NCBI RefSeq assembly: GCF_020531905.1
Contig: NZ_JAJAWG010000001.1
Location: forward strand, 310,001-374,000
From: Deefgea salmonis
GTDB lineage: Bacteria > Pseudomonadota > Gammaproteobacteria > Burkholderiales > Chitinibacteraceae
Direction: 5' to 3'
DNA length: 64,000 bases
A program made the translations under genes and the position numbers. Each line of letters begins with the position of its first letter. The first letter of the stretch is position 1. The notes beneath the pieces were generated by a model, which saw nothing but the letters and a program-made list of their open reading frames with translations, was not told where the DNA came from and did not search any database. Below, one piece after another: positions 9,853-21,754 of this stretch.

Positions 9853-10854
9853 ATGAGTATTGTTGTGACGGGTGCTGCAGGCTTTATTGGTTCGAATATT
9901 ATTAAAGCGCTCAATGAGCGTGGTGAATTCGATATTATTGCCGTTGATAATTTAACGCGTGGCGATAAATTTAAAAACTTAGTTGATTTAAAAATTGCCC
10001 ATTATTTAGATAAAAATGACTTTATCGAAGAATTGGCCGCAGGCGCTTTTGATGGTGCCATTAGTGCCATTATTCATCAAGGTGCATGTTCGGACACAAT
10101 GGAACATAACGGAAAGTATATGATGGATAATAACTATCAATATACTTTGGCATTGTTTGACTGGTGCCAATCAGAGCAAGTGCAATTTCTTTATGCTTCA
10201 TCTGCTGCAACTTATGGCAATGGGGATAATGGTTTTATTGAAACGCCTGACTGTGAAAGTCCACTCAATGTTTATGGCTATTCAAAATTGCTGTTTGATC
10301 AAGTATTGCGTGAGCGTATTGCCAATGGTGAAATAACCGCGCAAGTTGCCGGTTTCCGTTATTTTAATGTGTATGGTTCACGAGAATGGCATAAAGAAAG
10401 AATGGCCTCCGTGGCTTTTCATCATTTTAATCAGTATCAGGCAACTGGAAAGGTGAAGTTATTTGGTGAGTACGGCGGTTATCCTGCTGGCGGGCATACC
10501 CGTGATTTTGTTTCTGTTGAAGATGTGGTTAAAGTGAACCTCTGGTTTTTAGATAATCCAGAAGTGTGCGGCATTTACAATGTCGGCACCGGGCATTCAC
10601 AGCCATTTAATGATATCGCGATTACGGCGGTCAATACTTGCCGTGAGCTTGCTGGCTTGCCTGTGCTGAGTTTGGAAGAATTGTTGGCGCAGAGCATCTT
10701 GGAGTACACCGAATTTCCTGATGCATTAAAAGGGAAATATCAGTGTTTTACTGAGGCAGATTTAACCTTGCTGCGTGAAGCTGGCTATGCTGAGAAATTT
10801 TTAACCGTGCAAGAAGGTGTGCGTCGCTATATACAAGCATTGTTGCGGACTTAA
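9853..10854 (+). CDS. hldD: ADP-L-glycero-D-manno-heptose 6-epimerase
   Basis: Last enzyme in making ADP-heptose for the LPS inner core. It is an extended short-chain dehydrogenase with the nucleotide-binding GAAGFIGSN at the N-terminus. Family-typical stretches follow: [45 protein letters not shown], and the catalytic Tyr-Lys pair in [12 protein letters not shown]. The 333-residue length is normal. It starts one base after the GH9 stop, with its ribosome site (GAGGTG) inside the GH9 coding end. That is unusual, since hldD is normally grouped with LPS or hldE genes. Confidence 0.95.
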   Translation: MSIVVTGAAGFIGSNIIKALNERGEFDIIAVDNLTRGDKFKNLVDLKIAHYLDKNDFIEELAAGAFDGAISAIIHQGACSDTMEHNGKYMMDNNYQYTLALFDWCQSEQVQFLYASSAATYGNGDNGFIETPDCESPLNVYGYSKLLFDQVLRERIANGEITAQVAGFRYFNVYGSREWHKERMASVAFHHFNQYQATGKVKLFGEYGGYPAGGHTRDFVSVEDVVKVNLWFLDNPEVCGIYNVGTGHSQPFNDIAITAVNTCRELAGLPVLSLEELLAQSILEYTEFPDALKGKYQCFTEADLTLLREAGYAEKFLTVQEGVRRYIQALLRT

Positions 10855-10876
10855 ATTGTTTGTTAGGCGAATAAAA

Positions 10877-10893
10877 CGCACATAATGTGTGCG
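10877..10893 (+). terminator. Weak hairpin after hldD
   Basis: CGCACA and TGTGCG form a 6-bp stem with a 5-nt loop, followed shortly by GGTTTTAA. It could end the hldD transcript, but the T-run is short and offset. Confidence 0.3.
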
Positions 10894-10985
10894 CTAGGTT
10901 TTAATTGTGCAGGTTTGGCCCAATGTAATGGGTGGTTTGAGTCCTTTGTCGCTTTGATCGCGTCATAATGAGTTGAGGTTAAATA

Positions 10986-11411
10986 ATGCGTGGTGTGGTG
11001 CTGTTATTGTGCGTTTTAAGTCTTGGGGCTCAGGCTGAAGTTTATAAATGGAAGGATGATTCAGGTAAGGTGGTTTATTCGGATCAGCCGCCACCGGCAT
11101 CGAAAGCCAAGGTCCAGCCATTGGGGTTTAAAGAGACGATTGTGATTACTGAAGTGGTTAAGCCGGTCCCTGCATCTGCCGTAGCGATCAAAGCGTCGGC
11201 ATCAGCGGTTTTGCCATCGCCCGTTACGACTAAGCCGGCAAAAGACGAGCAGGCTTGCGCTGCAGCAGAAAAGCGATTGGCTTTTTTGAAAGGGGCCAAG
11301 CTATTTAAGCAAGTGAGTAACCAAAATGGGGATATGGAATACTTGCCTTACAAACAAAAAGAGCAAGAGATCGCCGAAAAAACAGTTTTTATTGAAAAGA
11401 ACTGTCGCTAA
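10986..11411 (+). CDS. DUF4124 domain secreted protein
   Basis: A 141-residue exported protein. The first 17 residues (MRGVVLLLCVLSLGAQA) form a signal peptide. The DUF4124 core follows immediately as EVYKWKDDSGKVVYSDQPPP, a small WW-like module common in beta- and gammaproteobacteria. The middle is Ala/Pro/Val-rich and low in complexity. The C-terminal third is charged and contains two cysteines (EQACAAAE and the final NCR) that could form a disulfide. The function of this family is not established. It lies 131 bp after hldD. Confidence 0.8.
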   Translation: MRGVVLLLCVLSLGAQAEVYKWKDDSGKVVYSDQPPPASKAKVQPLGFKETIVITEVVKPVPASAVAIKASASAVLPSPVTTKPAKDEQACAAAEKRLAFLKGAKLFKQVSNQNGDMEYLPYKQKEQEIAEKTVFIEKNCR

Positions 11412-11459
11412 TGCCAACTGGTGTGTTTTTATGATTGTTGTTTTATTTTTGAGTTTAAA

Positions 11460-11615
11460 ATGAATTTAATTAAAAGTATTACCCATCTTTTTTCAAAAAA
11501 GTCTAAATTAAAAGACAGCGAAGCTCAGCTTCTTGCTGATAGCTTGCCAAAATCGGTTGAGCTCAATGTGCCCAATAGCAAGGCTAAGCGCCGTAAACAA
11601 AAACGTGGTTATTAA
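11460..11615 (+). CDS. Small basic hypothetical protein
   Basis: Possible 51-residue protein (MNLIKSITHLFSKKSKLKD start), strongly basic and ending KAKRRKQKRGY. The frame is open from 11421, but the ATG at 11460 gives the more protein-like start. The ribosome site is weak (GAG). I recognise no family. It sits between the DUF4124 gene and another small gene on the same strand with short gaps, which mildly supports it being real. Confidence 0.45.
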   Translation: MNLIKSITHLFSKKSKLKDSEAQLLADSLPKSVELNVPNSKAKRRKQKRGY

Positions 11616-11655
11616 TTTAACCGCTATTTTTAAAGTACAGGAGTGGATTTAAAAA

Positions 11656-11856
11656 TTGAATTCAGCAGCAGATTTATTCAACACTGAGACTTGGCATATT
11701 CTGAAGCAAGAACAAGAGCGCTCGAATAGTCAGCGCATTGCTCGCCAAAGAAAGAAGCGTGAGTTAATGGAATCTTTACAAGCGCAGTTGGCCGCCGCAG
11801 GTATTTCTATGGATGAATTTATTCAGGCGTCGATGGGGTCTGCGAGTGATGCTTGA
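11656..11856 (+). CDS. Small charged hypothetical protein
   Basis: A 66-residue protein that is mostly helical and charged, with a likely coiled coil over residues 15-45 (KQEQERSNSQRIARQRKKRE). Its tail reads LAAAGISMDEFIQASM, vaguely like the helical end of H-NS-type proteins, but I cannot assign it. The start is a TTG; ACAGGAG lies 12 bp upstream, a long spacing. Its 3' end overlaps the convergent metallopeptidase gene by 34 bp. Confidence 0.45.
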   Translation: MNSAADLFNTETWHILKQEQERSNSQRIARQRKKRELMESLQAQLAAAGISMDEFIQASMGSASDA

Positions 11857-12341
11857 TGCTCTAGGTGCGTAAGGTAAAGGCGCAAATCAAATTCAAGCTG
11901 CATATATTGTGGCTCAATATGTTGGCATAGCTGATAAAAGGCTTTGTTATGTTCTTTGATTTTAAGATGTGCCAACTCATGCGTTGTAATCATTTTTAAA
12001 AATTCTGGCGGTGTATTTTTAAATAGATTTGCAATGCGAATTTCATGCTTGGCTTTGAGTTTATTTCCCTGAATGCGAGAGATTTGTGTGTGCGTGCCCA
12101 GTGCATGTTGAATGTCTTTGATTTTGCTATCGAAAATGACTTTCGAAATGGCAGGCGCATTTTTTAAATATTCATTTTTAATTGAAAGTGTATAGTCATA
12201 CAGCATTTTATCAGTTTGAATGGAATGCCGATGCGGATAACGCTGAGCGAGTAGTGTGCCGAGTTGTTGCTCAGCAATCAGGGTAATGACGCGTTGCTGA
12301 ATATGCTCAGGATATGCAGTTAGATATTTTAAGGGTTTCAT
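11823..12341 (-). CDS. YgjP-type (DUF45) metallopeptidase
   Basis: A 172-residue cytoplasmic protein of the YgjP/DUF45 M48-like group. The zinc site is ITTHELAHLKIKEHNKAFYQL, with HELAH as the HExxH motif and a further His five residues later. The remaining N-terminal region is typical of the short forms of this family. Its physiological substrate is not established. It lies alone between a bidirectional terminator and the convergent small gene, whose end it overlaps. Confidence 0.8.
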   Translation of the reverse strand: MKPLKYLTAYPEHIQQRVITLIAEQQLGTLLAQRYPHRHSIQTDKMLYDYTLSIKNEYLKNAPAISKVIFDSKIKDIQHALGTHTQISRIQGNKLKAKHEIRIANLFKNTPPEFLKMITTHELAHLKIKEHNKAFYQLCQHIEPQYMQLEFDLRLYLTHLEHQASLADPIDA

Positions 12342-12382
12342 TGTCGACTTCGCACGACGCTGTCGTGATTTTGAAATGTAAT

Positions 12383-12418
12383 AAAAAAGCCAAAGTGCAA
12401 ATGCGCTTTGGCTTTTTT
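12383..12418. terminator. Bidirectional terminator (tRNA-Gly / yeast-like hairpin)
   Basis: GCCAAAG and CTTTGGC form a 7-bp stem with a 10-nt loop, flanked by six A on the left and six T on the right. On the minus strand it lies just past the 3' end of the tRNA gene and should terminate its transcript. Confidence 0.8.
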
Positions 12419-12426
12419 ATTACATA

Positions 12427-12500
12427 TGGAGCGGGCGATGAGAATCGAACTCACGGCTCTAGCTTGGGAAGCTAGGGTATTACCATTATACGACGCCCGC
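12427..12500 (-). tRNA. tRNA-Gly, anticodon CCC
   Basis: On the minus strand the acceptor arms are GCGGGCG and CGCCCGC, followed by U and an encoded CCA. The anticodon arm is CTAGC-TTCCCAA-GCTAG, giving anticodon CCC. The T-arm contains GTTCGATTC. The gene is isolated, with a terminator 9 bp beyond its 3' end. The length of 74 including CCA matches tRNA-Gly. Confidence 0.95.
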
Positions 12501-12600
12501 AGAATTGTTTAATTATATCAGAAACTGCATTTCAAATGTGAATGAATTTCAGTATTTTTATTCATAAAGAAAGGCGTGGAAACGAGTCATATTTATTTGC

Positions 12601-12633
12601 AGTAAAAGCCAATCATTGCGATTGGCTTTTACT
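12601..12633 (-). terminator. Terminator of the RND efflux operon
   Basis: A perfect 14-bp inverted repeat (AGTAAAAGCCAATC) with a 5-nt loop lies 11 bp after the outer-membrane-factor stop. Read on the minus strand, the GCCAATC/GATTGGC core is followed by TTTT. Confidence 0.75.
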
Positions 12634-12643
12634 GGTTTTCTAA

Positions 12644-14038
12644 TTACTTCGCTGCTTGTGTTTTTGACCAGCCACCACCAAGCGCTTTATACAGCTCAAC
12701 TCGGGCATTGATTTGATTGCGTTGTGCCTTCACCAAATTCAATTGCGTGTTGAATAAACTACGTTGCGCATCAAGGACTTCCAGATAGCTTGAATAACCA
12801 TTGTCGTATCGCAATGTGGCTAATTTAAGCTGCTGTTTTAATGCGCTGACCTGAGTTTGTTCAAAACCTGTTTTAGCTTGTACTGTTTGATTCACAATTA
12901 AGCTAGATCGGGTTTCAGCAAATGCAGTTTGAATCGCCAATTGATATTGCGCTACGGCTTGTTTTTCTTGTGCTTTCGCTTGATCAATTTGCGCTGCGGT
13001 TAGGCCGCCATTAAATAGTGGCATGGCTAAATCACCCGCAAAAGACCAGCCTCGAGTACCTTGATTAAATAAGGTGTCTAGGCTGTTACTTTGTACGCCA
13101 AGCAAGCCCGTGAGCGAGATACGTGGGAAGTAAGCTGCACGTGCCACTTGTACTCGGGCGCGTGTCGCTAACAAATTAGCTTCTGCTTGGGCGATGTCTG
13201 GGCGTTGCAATAATAACTCTGAACTCAATTGATCTGGAATCTCATTATCAATTTGCAGTTCAGAGATTGATTTGCCACGTTCAATGCCTTGATCCATCAT
13301 GGCGCGAGGGGACTGCCCGACCAAGACGCTGAGTGCGCTTTCTAGTCGAGCGATGGCCTCTTTAAAGTCAGGCAAGTTACTTCGCGCATTGGCGAGCTCA
13401 ACTTCTGCTTGTTTCACATCTAACTCTGATGTGACGCCGCCACGATAGCGTTTTTGTTGCAAGTCATACGCTTCAAAGCGTGACTGTACCGTGTGCTTAG
13501 TGATTTCTAGCTGAGCATCTAATGCGCGCAGATTGAAGTAGTTTTGCGTCACTTCGGTGGTGAGCGCCAAGATAGCGGCATCACGATTGTACTCAAACGC
13601 CATCAGGTCTTGTTGCGCTGCAGTGGCGGTGTTTCGTACCCGTCCCCAGAAGTCAATTTCCCAAGAGGCTTGGCCTGCAAGCTGGAAGTTGTTGCTAGGT
13701 GGCAAATCAAGGGTGCTGCTGTTTTGCGATGCTTGTGACCGTGCGCCGCGACCACTCAGGTCGATTCGTGGCAATTTGGCTGAATCTGCAATCCCGAGCC
13801 GAGCCCGGGCTTCATCAACTTTAGCGGTGACTAAAGCCAAGTTTTGGCTATTTTCTAGCGCTGTCGTGACCAATTGATTTAAAACTGGATCATTAAATTG
13901 AGTCCACCAGTTTTTTTCTACGGTCACCTTGGCTTCCATTGCGGTAGGTAGCTCAGTTTTTGGTAGTACATTGTCTGGCGTGAACGCGCAGCCGGTAAAG
14001 GCGAGGGCGACGCTGAGGGAAAGAATGGTTTTAAGCAT
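12644..14038 (-). CDS. RND efflux outer-membrane factor lipoprotein (NodT/OprM type)
   Basis: Outer-membrane channel of a tripartite efflux pump, 464 residues. The leader ends in a lipobox (ALAFTGC), so the mature protein is lipid-anchored. Two outer-membrane-efflux repeats follow. Typical stretches are [39 protein letters not shown] and the closing [20 protein letters not shown]. It is the last gene of the operon. Its start overlaps the pump gene end by eight bases. It probably carries the name oprM, adeK or similar in close relatives, but the sequence alone does not decide. Confidence 0.92.
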   Translation of the reverse strand: MLKTILSLSVALAFTGCAFTPDNVLPKTELPTAMEAKVTVEKNWWTQFNDPVLNQLVTTALENSQNLALVTAKVDEARARLGIADSAKLPRIDLSGRGARSQASQNSSTLDLPPSNNFQLAGQASWEIDFWGRVRNTATAAQQDLMAFEYNRDAAILALTTEVTQNYFNLRALDAQLEITKHTVQSRFEAYDLQQKRYRGGVTSELDVKQAEVELANARSNLPDFKEAIARLESALSVLVGQSPRAMMDQGIERGKSISELQIDNEIPDQLSSELLLQRPDIAQAEANLLATRARVQVARAAYFPRISLTGLLGVQSNSLDTLFNQGTRGWSFAGDLAMPLFNGGLTAAQIDQAKAQEKQAVAQYQLAIQTAFAETRSSLIVNQTVQAKTGFEQTQVSALKQQLKLATLRYDNGYSSYLEVLDAQRSLFNTQLNLVKAQRNQINARVELYKALGGGWSKTQAAK

Positions 14039-17000
14039 GATTCTCTCCTTCTGGTTTTGATTTTTTCTCGGTCATTTGCATGATGAGACGGAAAAAGAGT
14101 GGGATAAAGAAAATGGCAATAAATGTGGCCGCTAACATACCACCAATCACCGGTACACCCAATGCAAAACGACTGCCTGAACCTGCACCGCTGGATGTTA
14201 CCAGTGGTACGCAACCTAAGATAAAGGCCAGTGAGGTCATCACAATCGGCCTAAATCGCAGACGAGCTGCCTCTAGTGCCGCATTGAGTAGCGTTTCACC
14301 TTCTTCGTATTTCATGATGGCAAATTCAACGATCAGGATCGCATTTTTCGCCGCCAAACCCACCAAGGTGATTAAGCCCACTTGGAAGTAGACGTTATTG
14401 GTTTGACCGGTTAGATAGACCGCCAACAGAGCACCAAACAAAGCAAATGGCACGGCGGTAATGACCGCAAATGGCAAGCTCCAACGTTCGTATTGCGCAG
14501 CTAGAATCAAGAACACCATCAAAATACCCATTAAGAAGGCTGTGGCTGCAGTGCCACTTGATGCTTGCTCTTGATAGGCCGAGCCGGTCCATTCTAGTTT
14601 GTAGTCCGTGGTGCCCATTTCAGCTTCCACTTCTTCTAGCGCTTTAATCGCTTGGCCAGAGCTCACACCTTGCGCTGGTGTTGCCATGATTTTTGCCGCT
14701 TGGAATACATTAAAGCGTTCAACCAATTCAGGACCCATTGATGTTTTAACGTGAACCAAACTCGTTAGCGGGATCATTGTGCCTTTGTCCGAACGCACAT
14801 AGACGTTACGAATGTCGTCTGGGCGAGCACGGAAATCGGCCTCTGATTGCAATTGAACGCGGTAAGTACGGCCAAACTGGTTAAAGTCATTGACATAAAC
14901 CTGACCAAAAGTGGCCGACATCGCATCAAAAACTTGGTTGACGTTTACGCCAAGTGCTTTGGCTTTTTCTCGATCAAGATCAAGATAAATTTGCGGTACA
15001 TTGGCACGGAATGTGGTTGAAACACTCGCAAATTCGGGGCGTTTTTTAGCTTGCGCCACAAATTCATTCACTGCAGCCGAGAAGGTGGCAATGTCACCAG
15101 TACCACGATTTTGATAGTAACCCTCAATACCGCCAGTCGTTGACATGCCGCTAATTGGAGGGGGATTAAAGGTGGCTGCAAAGCCGTCTTTAATGCCCAT
15201 ATACGCCATACCTTGGAAGGTGTTGGCTAGATCAAATGAGCTATCGCCTTTGCCTTGTCGTTGCGACCAGTCTTTGAGGGTAACGAAAGAAACACCACCG
15301 CTGCTAATGACGGCACCAGAGAGCAGGTCGAAACCAGCAAATGAAACGACATTCTCGACGTTTTTATTGCTCATCAGCATTTTGTCAAAGCTGGCGCTGG
15401 TGGCTTCGGTGCGATTGAGTGAGGCGGCATCAGGCAGCATCACCGCGCTAAGCAAATAGCCTTGGTCTTCATCGGGTACTAAAGAACTTGGCACGTGTTT
15501 GAGTAAAACAAACATTGAAACCAAAATGCCAGCGAAGATTAAAAAGGCAATGCCAACTCGGCGATTTAGAAATGACACACCGCTAACATACCCATTGGTG
15601 ACTTGGTCGAAGTGTCGATTAAAGGCTTTAAAGAATCGATTCGGCTCGTGGTGCGTATTTTTGAGCATGATCGCGCACAGTGCTGGCGTGAGTGTAAGGG
15701 CCACGATGCCGGAGATCACGACTGAAATCGCAATGGTGACGGCAAACTGCTGATACATCACGCCCGTCATACCACCCATAAAGGCGACCGGTAAGAATAC
15801 GGCACACAACACCAAAACAATCGCCACAACGGGGCCAGATACTTCTTCCATGGCTTTGATTGAGGCTTCTTTGGCTGAGCACTTGGTTTCGCTCATGATC
15901 CGTTCGACGTTTTCCAGTACCACAATCGCATCGTCAACCACAATACCAATGGCTAGCACCAAACCAAAGAGCGTCAATAAGTTGATCGAGAAACCAAAAG
16001 CTAGCATCCCGGCAAAAGTACCAATCAATGAGATTGGCACGGCAATACACGGAATGAGTGTTGCTCTAAAGTTTTGTAAAAATAGATACACCACCAAAAA
16101 CACCAATACGATGGCTTCAGCTAGCGTATGGACAACTTCTTCAATCGAGATTTTGACGAATGTTGTGGTGTCGTATGGGATTGAGTATTCAATGCCTTCG
16201 GGGAAACGTTTTTTAATCTCATCCATTTTCTTGGTGATGGCATCAGCAACCCCAATTGCATTGGCGCCCGGTTGTAGGTAAATCCCCATTGCAACTGCGG
16301 CTTTACCATTAATGCGGGCTTTTAGATCGTAATCTTTGCCGCCGATTTCAACCCGAGCAACGTCTTTCAGTCGTATTGTTGCACCATCTGCTGTTGAGCG
16401 AACAATGATGTTGTTGAACTCTTCGACTGATTTAAGCCGACCTTGCGCGTTGACAGTATAAGTAAAGTCAATGGCTTCTGTGGTTGGTTGTGCACCAATT
16501 TTACCGGCTGAAAATTGCGCGTTTTGTTCTCGGATCGCGCCGATTACATCGTTTGGCGTTAAGCTGAGCTGGGCTAAACGATCGGGACGCAACCAGACAC
16601 GCATTGCATAATCGGTGCCGCCAAACATGGTTAAATCGCCAACGCCAGGGATACGTTTTAACTCATCAACAATATTGAGTAGCGCGTAATTCGATAAATA
16701 CGTTGTATCGTATCGACCGTTCGGTGAGTTGATTGCAATGACGTTCAAGATCGACGTTGATTTTTTTTTCACCGTCACACCTTGGCGCTTTACCTCTTCA
16801 GGTAATTGCGCCATGGCAGCAGAAACGCGATTGTTCACGTTAATGGTGGCTTGGTCAGGATCAGTACCAATCGCGAAGTAAACGTTCATATTCATCTGGC
16901 CGTTTGAGGCGGAGCCAGACTGCACATAAAGCATTTTTTCTACACCATTGATTTGTTGCTCCAGTGGTGCTGCGACTGTTTGTGCAATGACCTCAGGCGT

Positions 17001-17159
17001 CGCGCCCGGGAAAAACGCAGTCACTGAAACAACTGGTGGTGTAATACCAGGGTATTGCTCAATCGGTAACGATTTCATCCCAGCAAGGCCAAGGATCACG
17101 ATGATGATCGATATCACGCTGGCAAAAATGGGGCGTTCAATAAAAAATTTAGAAAACAT
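14031..17159 (-). CDS. RND multidrug efflux pump (HAE-1, AcrB-like)
   Basis: Inner-membrane proton-driven drug exporter of 1042 residues, the usual AcrB/MexB length. It opens [19 protein letters not shown], the standard first helix. Two periplasmic porter regions follow, and the paired aspartates of the proton relay lie in [19 protein letters not shown]. The second half repeats the fold, with [14 protein letters not shown] in the corresponding helix. All domains appear intact. It lies between the adaptor gene (11 bp upstream) and the channel gene (8-base overlap), so it forms a complete tripartite pump. Substrate range cannot be read from sequence. Confidence 0.96.
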   Translation of the reverse strand: MFSKFFIERPIFASVISIIIVILGLAGMKSLPIEQYPGITPPVVSVTAFFPGATPEVIAQTVAAPLEQQINGVEKMLYVQSGSASNGQMNMNVYFAIGTDPDQATINVNNRVSAAMAQLPEEVKRQGVTVKKKSTSILNVIAINSPNGRYDTTYLSNYALLNIVDELKRIPGVGDLTMFGGTDYAMRVWLRPDRLAQLSLTPNDVIGAIREQNAQFSAGKIGAQPTTEAIDFTYTVNAQGRLKSVEEFNNIIVRSTADGATIRLKDVARVEIGGKDYDLKARINGKAAVAMGIYLQPGANAIGVADAITKKMDEIKKRFPEGIEYSIPYDTTTFVKISIEEVVHTLAEAIVLVFLVVYLFLQNFRATLIPCIAVPISLIGTFAGMLAFGFSINLLTLFGLVLAIGIVVDDAIVVLENVERIMSETKCSAKEASIKAMEEVSGPVVAIVLVLCAVFLPVAFMGGMTGVMYQQFAVTIAISVVISGIVALTLTPALCAIMLKNTHHEPNRFFKAFNRHFDQVTNGYVSGVSFLNRRVGIAFLIFAGILVSMFVLLKHVPSSLVPDEDQGYLLSAVMLPDAASLNRTEATSASFDKMLMSNKNVENVVSFAGFDLLSGAVISSGGVSFVTLKDWSQRQGKGDSSFDLANTFQGMAYMGIKDGFAATFNPPPISGMSTTGGIEGYYQNRGTGDIATFSAAVNEFVAQAKKRPEFASVSTTFRANVPQIYLDLDREKAKALGVNVNQVFDAMSATFGQVYVNDFNQFGRTYRVQLQSEADFRARPDDIRNVYVRSDKGTMIPLTSLVHVKTSMGPELVERFNVFQAAKIMATPAQGVSSGQAIKALEEVEAEMGTTDYKLEWTGSAYQEQASSGTAATAFLMGILMVFLILAAQYERWSLPFAVITAVPFALFGALLAVYLTGQTNNVYFQVGLITLVGLAAKNAILIVEFAIMKYEEGETLLNAALEAARLRFRPIVMTSLAFILGCVPLVTSSGAGSGSRFALGVPVIGGMLAATFIAIFFIPLFFRLIMQMTEKKSKPEGENHA

Positions 17160-17170
17160 GCGGACTCCGA

Positions 17171-18328
17171 TTATTTGCTGATCGTAGCAGGTGAACTAGC
17201 AGCAATAGGCTTCACAATAGAGCCAGGAGGCGCTTTCATGTGACCTTCGACAATCACTTTGTCGCCAGGATTTAAACCCGTTTTGATGACCACTTGACCT
17301 TGGTAGATAGAGCCCAGTGTGACCGGTTTAGGCACGACTTTATTGTCTTTATCCACGGTCATTACGATGTGGTCAGCTTGAGACTGCATTACGGCGCGTT
17401 CTGGCACCAAAATTGCATTTTTACGCGTCCCAAGGTCGAGTGTTACGCGAACGAATTGACCAGGCAGTAGCTCGCCTTTAGGGTTGCTAAAAATAGCGCG
17501 GGCGCGAATTGTGCCGGTTTTAGGGTCAACTCGATTGTCGGAAAAGTTGATTTTGCCGACTTGGCTATATTGGCTGCCATCAGCGAGCTTTAATTTTGCA
17601 AAGACTTCTTTGCCGGGTTTTAGGTCAACCGAGCCGCTGTGTTGGGCTGCGCTAAGTTCTTGTTTGTCTTGCTCGGAGTACGAAAAATTGACATACAGCG
17701 GATCAAGCTGCGAAATGGTCGTGAGCTTGCCTGAATCGCCTGTGGCGGTAATTAAGCTACCTTCCGATTGAACCAATTTGCTGGTTGTTCCTGAAATTGG
17801 TGCGGTAACTTTGGTGTAGCCTAGATTAAGCTCGGCTTGTCTAACACGAGCTTGCGCGGCGCTATTGCTGGCTACGGCAGTATTGTAGGCGGCATTAGCA
17901 TCGTCAAAGTCTTTGCGGCTCACTGCGTTTTCTTTAAACAGAGGGACAATGCGGTCACGGTCTGCGCGTGCCTTTTCAAGTTTAGCAACTTCTTGCGATA
18001 AGATACCTTTGGCTTGGTCTAACTCTGCTTTGTAAGGTTCTGGGTCAATTTCAAACAAAACTTGGCCAGCTTGAACAATTTGTCCTTCAACATACGTTCT
18101 TTTTAATAAAATGCCATTCACGCGCGCGCGCACATCCACATCGCGATAGCCTGCCGTTTCTCCTACCATCTCTGAAGTCAATGGGACATTAGATGGCTTT
18201 GCTTCAATGACAGAAACTGGGGCGGGTGGGCGTTCTTTTTTTTCTGGCGCTTTGTCGCACGCCGCTAATGCCGAAACGATGAGTAGGCTGACCGATATTC
18301 TTCGAAATGTCGTCGTGGTGTGGTGCAT
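17171..18328 (-). CDS. RND periplasmic adaptor lipoprotein (AcrA-like)
   Basis: Membrane-fusion protein linking the pump to the outer-membrane channel. The ATG at 18328 is chosen over a GTG nine bases upstream because GGAG stands 8 bp before it. The leader ends in a lipobox (SALAAC), followed by a Pro-rich linker. Lipoyl and hairpin regions ([28 protein letters not shown] and [17 protein letters not shown]) are evident, and the beta-barrel follows ([12 protein letters not shown]-like stretch at [20 protein letters not shown]). It is the first gene of the three-gene operon. No TetR-type repressor gene is adjacent. Confidence 0.93.
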   Translation of the reverse strand: MHHTTTTFRRISVSLLIVSALAACDKAPEKKERPPAPVSVIEAKPSNVPLTSEMVGETAGYRDVDVRARVNGILLKRTYVEGQIVQAGQVLFEIDPEPYKAELDQAKGILSQEVAKLEKARADRDRIVPLFKENAVSRKDFDDANAAYNTAVASNSAAQARVRQAELNLGYTKVTAPISGTTSKLVQSEGSLITATGDSGKLTTISQLDPLYVNFSYSEQDKQELSAAQHSGSVDLKPGKEVFAKLKLADGSQYSQVGKINFSDNRVDPKTGTIRARAIFSNPKGELLPGQFVRVTLDLGTRKNAILVPERAVMQSQADHIVMTVDKDNKVVPKPVTLGSIYQGQVVIKTGLNPGDKVIVEGHMKAPPGSIVKPIAASSPATISK

Positions 18329-18545
18329 GCAAAGCACTCCAAATGAATTTAAATTGTCTGGGGATTAAAAGAAATATTGCATCTATTTGATTGTATGAAG
18401 AGATCAACTTGCGCAAAATGTCGCGTAGTTTAACAGCTTAGGTGAAGCTGATGAGCCCTTAAAATTTTGTAATTGTACACAATTGCGGATGCCTCACCTA
18501 TATCGCCGACACCTTTGCGTTTAGAAATGTGCGCAATAAATAAAC

Positions 18546-18573
18546 AAAAAACCGGTCATGCAATGACCGGTTT
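18546..18573 (-). terminator. Intrinsic terminator of phaB
   Basis: AAACCGGTCAT and ATGACCGGTTT form an 11-bp stem with a 3-nt loop. On the minus strand it is followed by a six-T run, 32 bp beyond the phaB stop. It separates phaB from the efflux operon. Confidence 0.85.
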
Positions 18574-18605
18574 GAAATCGAAAAAATCAATCATAAATAT
18601 GATAT

Positions 18606-19340
18606 TTAACAGGTGTGCTGCCCGCCATTGATTGCAAGGTTGGCGCCGGTCATAAATCCAGCAAGATCAGATGCTAGGTAGCTAATTAAACCGGCAATTT
18701 CTTCAGGAAGACCCAGGCGGCAAACAGGAATATTGGCGATAATTTTGTTTCGAACATCCTCCGGCACGGCCATCACCATTTCAGTGGCAATGTAACCGGG
18801 TGAGACGGTGTTGACGGTGACGCCTTTTTTTGCCACTTCTTGTGCTAGTGCCATGCTAAAACCGTGCATCCCCGCTTTAGCTGCCGAGTAATTGGTTTGT
18901 CCAAACTGACCTTTTTGGCCATTAATTGATGAGATATTGATGACACGTCCCCAGCCACGATCGGCCATGCCGTCAACAAACTGTTTGGAAATATTAAATA
19001 CAGAGTTGAGATTGGTGCCGATTACCATGTCCCAGTCCGTTTTACTTAGTTTTTTAAAAGAGGCATCCCGTGTAATGCCCGCATTATTCACTAGAACGTC
19101 GACTTGGCCCAATTCATGGGTGATTTTTTCTGCCAGGGCGGTGCATGCCGCATAATCAGTGACGTCGCACTCATAGGCGTGAAAATGATAGCCAGCAGCC
19201 TGATTGTCCGATAGCCAACTTGCTTCTTTGCCTGGTTTTGAATAGGTCGTTACCACATGAAAGCCGTCATCGGCGAGTTTTCGACAAATTGCCGTGCCAA
19301 TGCCACCCATACCGCCTGTTACTAGTGCAACCTTTGTCAT
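18606..19340 (-). CDS. phaB: Acetoacetyl-CoA reductase
   Basis: NADPH-dependent short-chain dehydrogenase that turns acetoacetyl-CoA into (R)-3-hydroxybutyryl-CoA for polyhydroxybutyrate synthesis. The start at 19340 gives MTKVALVTGGMGGIGTAICR; the upstream in-frame extension is not conserved. Family hallmarks are NNAGITRDASFKKL, DRGWGRVINISSINGQKGQFGQTNYSAAKAG (with catalytic Ser, Tyr and Lys) and NTVSPGYIATEMV. At 244 residues it matches PhaB. No phaC or phaA is in the window, but a phasin gene lies at 56.2 kb. Confidence 0.93.
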   Translation of the reverse strand: MTKVALVTGGMGGIGTAICRKLADDGFHVVTTYSKPGKEASWLSDNQAAGYHFHAYECDVTDYAACTALAEKITHELGQVDVLVNNAGITRDASFKKLSKTDWDMVIGTNLNSVFNISKQFVDGMADRGWGRVINISSINGQKGQFGQTNYSAAKAGMHGFSMALAQEVAKKGVTVNTVSPGYIATEMVMAVPEDVRNKIIANIPVCRLGLPEEIAGLISYLASDLAGFMTGANLAINGGQHTC

Positions 19341-19797
19341 ACGCAAATATTTCCTAGAGAGTGATGTGCTTGGATTCTTGTGTGGGTGGTCATTGTTTTG
19401 CTTGCCACCTTTCAAAGGTTATCATGTAATGTTAATTATTCGTAAGCAAAAGCTGGTACTCATTTGAAATAATGACAATTTTGAGACAGCGCCCGTCTGG
19501 CAAAGCGAACACGGTCGATTGCAGTGTCTTTTTTTAGGCTGCGGCGAGAGTAGGCTGATGTGCTGTGCCGTCGTCATGCTGTTGGTGGGTTGATTTACCG
19601 GTGCTCAATGGGGGCATGATAAAAAAGTTAGGGCTGTGTGTGGTGAAATGATGGTGTAAAGACGATGGATTTATGCTTTTGAAATTACACTGCTTGTAGT
19701 AGGGGTTTTAAGCGATGGCTGCGAAGATTTTTTTATTGCGTCCGTTGAAGTGCCCTGTAGGCCCATTAAAGCGCATTTTTGCTCTGTTTTTTACGTG

Positions 19798-19822
19798 CTT
19801 GGTCGGCTTTGACCAAGCTTTT
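19798..19822 (+). terminator. Hairpin with T-run in the pyrG upstream region
   Basis: CTTGGTC and GACCAAG pair with a 6-nt loop and are followed by CTTTT. It lies upstream of the pyrG promoter, so it would terminate something other than pyrG, possibly an unannotated small RNA. Confidence 0.4.
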
Positions 19823-19869
19823 AAATAGCAAAAATAGTCGCGTTCAGGTTTTTTTGTTCTTGTCCAGAA

Positions 19870-21581
<1,712 letters not shown>

Positions 21582-21616
21582 GCAAATAAGTATTTGTAAT
21601 GCTGCTCGTGTTGTCG

Positions 21617-21664
21617 TTTGGAAGGCCTCGATTGATTGTGAATGGGTCGAGGTGCTTCCAAATA
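21617..21664 (+). other. Long imperfect hairpin between pyrG and kdsA
   Basis: TTTGGAAG pairs with CTTCCAAA, and an inner CTCGA pairs with TCGAG. There is no clear T-run, so it may be a weak terminator or an mRNA-processing structure within the operon. Confidence 0.4.
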
Positions 21665-21754
21665 TTTGATGTGTATTTGTGTATTGCTCTAATGGGTATT
21701 GGCTGCTAGCCTATATTAAATCATATTTAGAGCGGTATACCCGAGGAGGTTGGC

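Noticed and set aside
14080-14391. Open frames antisense to the RND operon and other large genes
   Set aside because: They lie wholly within strongly coding regions on the other strand and show no protein signatures.
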